A program made the translations under genes and the position numbers. Below are positions 61,301 to 64,000 of a stretch of DNA of 64,000 nt, in pieces (the stretch's first letter is position 1; the number at the start of each line of letters is the position of its first letter). The notes beneath the pieces were generated by a model. That model saw nothing but the letters and a program-made list of their open reading frames with translations. It ran no database searches and had not been told where the DNA came from. The stretch covers positions 806,001-870,000 of the forward strand of contig CM072870.1 in the NCBI GenBank assembly GCA_036937835.1, written 5' to 3'. Origin of the DNA: Pampus argenteus. Lineage: Eukaryota > Chordata > Actinopteri > Scombriformes > Stromateidae.

Positions 61301-63979
61301 CAGTTTTTTTTAAACAAGGAGCAATATTTTCAATCAAAACCATGTTTGCCATCAACAAGTAACTGATTTCTAATTATTAGGACCAAAAACCTCACTTCTG
61401 AGAGCTTCCTGCAACTTTTACTGTAACATTTGAAAAGATAGCTTTCTCTCAGCCACAGAAGGTCAAAACTGACAACTACAGTTTTTCTTAAACAAGGAGC
61501 AATATTTTCAATCAAAACCATGTTTGCCATCAACAAGTAACTGATTTCTAATGATTAGGACCAAAAAACTCACTTCTGAGAACTTCCTGCAGCTTTTACT
61601 GTAACATTTGTAAAAATAGCTTTCTCTCGGCGAGAGAATGTCAAAACTGACAACTACAGTTTTTCTTAAACAAGGAGCAATATTTTCAATCAAAACCATG
61701 TTTGCCATCAACAAGTAACTGATTTCGAATGATTAGGACCAAAAAACTCACTTCTGAGAGCTTCCTGCAGCTTTTACTGTAACATTTGTAAAGAAAAAAA
61801 AAAAAGCTTTCTCTCAGGCCAAAACTGACAACTACAGTTTTTCTTAAACAAGGAGCAATATTTTCAATCAAAACCATGTTTGCCATCAACAAGTAACTGA
61901 TTTCTAATGATTAGGACCAAAAAACTCACTTCTGAGAGCTTCCTGCAGCTTTTACTGTAACATTTGTAAAATAAAAATAGCTTTCTCTCAGGCTAAAACT
62001 GACAACTACACTTTTTCCTAAACAAGGAGCAATATTTTCAATCAAAACCATGTTTGCCATCAACAAGTAACTGATTTCTAATTATTAGGACCAAAAAACT
62101 CACTTCTGAGAGCTTCCTGGAGCTTTCACTGTAACATTTGTAAAAATAGCATTCTCTCGGCGAGAGAAGGCCAAAACTGACAACTACAGTTTTTCTTAAA
62201 CAAGGAGCAATATTTTCAATCAAAACCATGTTTGCCATCAACAAGTAACTGATTTCTAATGATTAGGACCAAAAAACTCACTTCTGAGAGCTTCCTGGAG
62301 CTTTTACTGTAACATTTGTAAAAATAGCATTCTCTCGGCGAGAGAAGGCCAAAACTGACAACTACAGTTTTTCTTAAACAAGGAGCAATATTTTCAATCA
62401 AAACCATGTTTGCCATCAACAAGTAACTGATTTCGAATGATTAGGACCAAAAAACTCACTTCTGAGAGCTTCCTGCAGCTTTTACTGTAACATTTGTAAA
62501 GAAAAAAAAAAAAGCTTTCTCTCAGGCCAAAACTGACAACTACAGTTTTTCTTAAACAAGGAGCAATATTTTCAATCAAAACCATGTTTGCCATCAACAA
62601 GTAACTGATTTCTAATGATTAGGACCAAAAAACTCACTTCTGAGAGCTTCCTGCAGCTTTTACTGTAACATTTGTAAAATAAAAATAGCTTTCTCTCAGG
62701 CAAAAACTGACAACTACACTTTTTCCTAAACAAGGAGCAATATTTTCAATCAAAACCATGTTTGCCATCAACAAGTAACTGATTTCTAATTATTAGGACC
62801 AAAAACCTCACTTCTGAGAGCTTCCTGCGACTTTTACTGTAACATTTGAAAAGATAGCTTTCTCTCAGCCACAGAAGGTCAAAACTGACAACTACAGTTT
62901 TTCTTAAACAAGGAGCAATATTTTCAATCAAAACCATGTTTGCCATCAACAAGTAACTGATTTCTAATGATTAGGACCAAAAAACTCACTTCTGAGAACT
63001 TCCTGCAGCTTTTACTGTAACATTTGTAAAAATAGCTTTCTCTCGGCGAGAGAATGTCAAAACTGACAACTACAGTTTTTCTTAAACAAGGAGCAATATT
63101 TTCAATCAAAACCATGTTTGCCATCAACAAGTAACTGATTTCGAATGATTAGGACCAAAAAACTCACTTCTGAGAGCTTCCTGCAGCTTTTACTGTAACA
63201 TTTGTAAAGAAAAAAAAAAAAGCTTTCTCTCAGGCCAAAACTGACAACTACAGTTTTTCTTAAACAAGGAGCAATATTTTCAATCAAAACCATGTTTGCC
63301 ATCAACAGGTAACTGATTTCTAATGATTAGGACCAAAAAACTCACTTCTGAGAGCTTTCTGCAGCTTTTACTGTGACATTTGTAAAAATGGCTTTCTCTC
63401 AGGCCAAAACTGACAACTACAGTTTTTTTTAAACAAGGAGCAATATTTTCAATCAAAACCATGTTTGCCATCAACAAGTAACTGATTTCTAATGATTAGG
63501 ACCAAAAAACTCACTTCTGAGAGCTTCCTGCAGCTTTTACTGTAACATTTGTAAAATAAAAATAGCTTTCTCTCAGGCTAAAACTGACAACTACACTTTT
63601 TCCTAAACAAGGAGCAATATTTTCAATCAAAACCATGTTTGCCATCAACAAGTAACTGATTTCTAATTATTAGGACCAAAAAACTCACTTCTGAGAGCTT
63701 CCTGGAGCTTTCACTGTAACATTTGTAAAAATAGCATTCTCTCGGCGAGAGAAGGCCAAAACTGACAACTACAGTTTTTCTTAAACAAGGAGCAATATTT
63801 TCAATCAAAACCATGTTTGCCATCAACAAGTAACTGATTTCTAATGATTAGGACCAAAAAACTCACTTCTGAGAGCTTCCTGGAGCTTTTACTGTAACAT
63901 TTGTAAAAATAGCATTCTCTCGGCGAGAGAAGGCCAAAACTGACAACTACAGTTTTTCTTAAACAAGGAGCAATATTTT
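52397..63979. repeat. 11,582-bp HOR, copy 3 (full length)
   Basis: This copy has every monomer of copy 1 in the same order. It follows copy 2 at +7,185 and copy 1 at +18,767 after the missing segment. It shares copy 1's private variants (extra A near 59,267; CAATGAGC near 59,549) and shares the seven-T and TTTACC variants with copy 2 (near 52,720-52,760). A new copy would start about 20 bases before the window ends. Confidence 0.92.
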
Positions 63980-64000
63980 CAATCAAAACCATGTTTGCCA

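Larger units (their letters stand above)
17078..64000. repeat. Satellite array, right part (same family)
   Basis: The same satellite resumes directly after the LTR element, in the same orientation and phase, and runs to the last base. It holds roughly 265 monomers arranged in two large higher-order systems, with periods of 4,405 bp (about 19.9-28.4 kb) and 11,582 bp (about 33.6 kb to the end). I see no second transposon, no unique DNA and no gene inside it. Copies within HORs share rare variants and look nearly identical, which indicates recent amplification. Confidence 0.98.

Noticed and set aside
70..63992. Recurrent minus-strand ORFs of 63-68 codons in most monomers
   Set aside because: Each overlaps the next by about 29 bases because 178 and 169 are not multiples of 3. 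Most need a TTG start, there is no sign of amino-acid constraint between subtypes, and F-type monomers break the frame. They are by-products of a stop-poor tandem repeat.
1..64000. CRISPR array
   Set aside because: Repeats are direct and contiguous with no unique spacers, and unit length is 169-178 bp. It is satellite DNA.

Overview
The window is almost entirely one tandem satellite array, interrupted once by a short, young LTR retrotransposon. About 61.7 kb is built from AT-rich monomers of 169, 174 or 178 bp, roughly 350 copies, all in the same orientation and running off both ends. No host gene, tRNA, rRNA or CRISPR array is visible. Nucleosome-length monomers, nested higher-order repeats (HORs), conserved dyad symmetries and lack of genes suggest centromeric or pericentromeric heterochromatin of a eukaryote. 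The inserted element encodes a Ty3/Gypsy-type Gag with one CCHC knuckle, of a kind I associate with vertebrate and especially teleost genomes. A fish is my best guess, but the host is an inference.

Layout: (1) 1 to about 8.7 kb is two tandem copies of a 4,204-bp, 24-monomer HOR, the second carrying extra monomers. (2) About 8.7 to 30.5 kb is a more mosaic domain with short local duplications (offsets 1,231, 879 and 704 bp) and a 4,405-bp, 25-monomer HOR present as 19,909-24,313 and a modified copy from 24,314. (3) 14,813-17,077 is the LTR element, inserted on the minus strand with a 5-bp target duplication; removing it with one target copy restores the 178-bp spacing exactly. (4) About 30.5 to 33.6 kb is a transition zone. 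(5) About 33.6 kb to the end is a very long HOR of 11,582 bp (66 monomers), present as full copy, internally deleted copy (7,185 bp, 25 monomers missing), full copy.

The monomers fall into about eleven subtypes, set by a few substitutions and by the length of a variable segment between ACATTTG and AAAACTGACAA. HOR copies share rare private variants, which is how the copies and their offsets were recognised. Large segments have evidently been duplicated, deleted and converted in register.

The retroelement has two 355-bp LTRs that read as identical, TG...CA ends, a primer binding site matching tRNA-Lys(1,2), an open gag reading frame and only scraps of pol (pieces of the RT/RNase H region and the pol C-terminus in another frame). 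No protease, RT active site or integrase is recognisable, so it is a non-autonomous deletion derivative that kept gag. Open frames of 65-68 codons that recur on the minus strand of the satellite are by-products of the repeat and are not annotated as genes.
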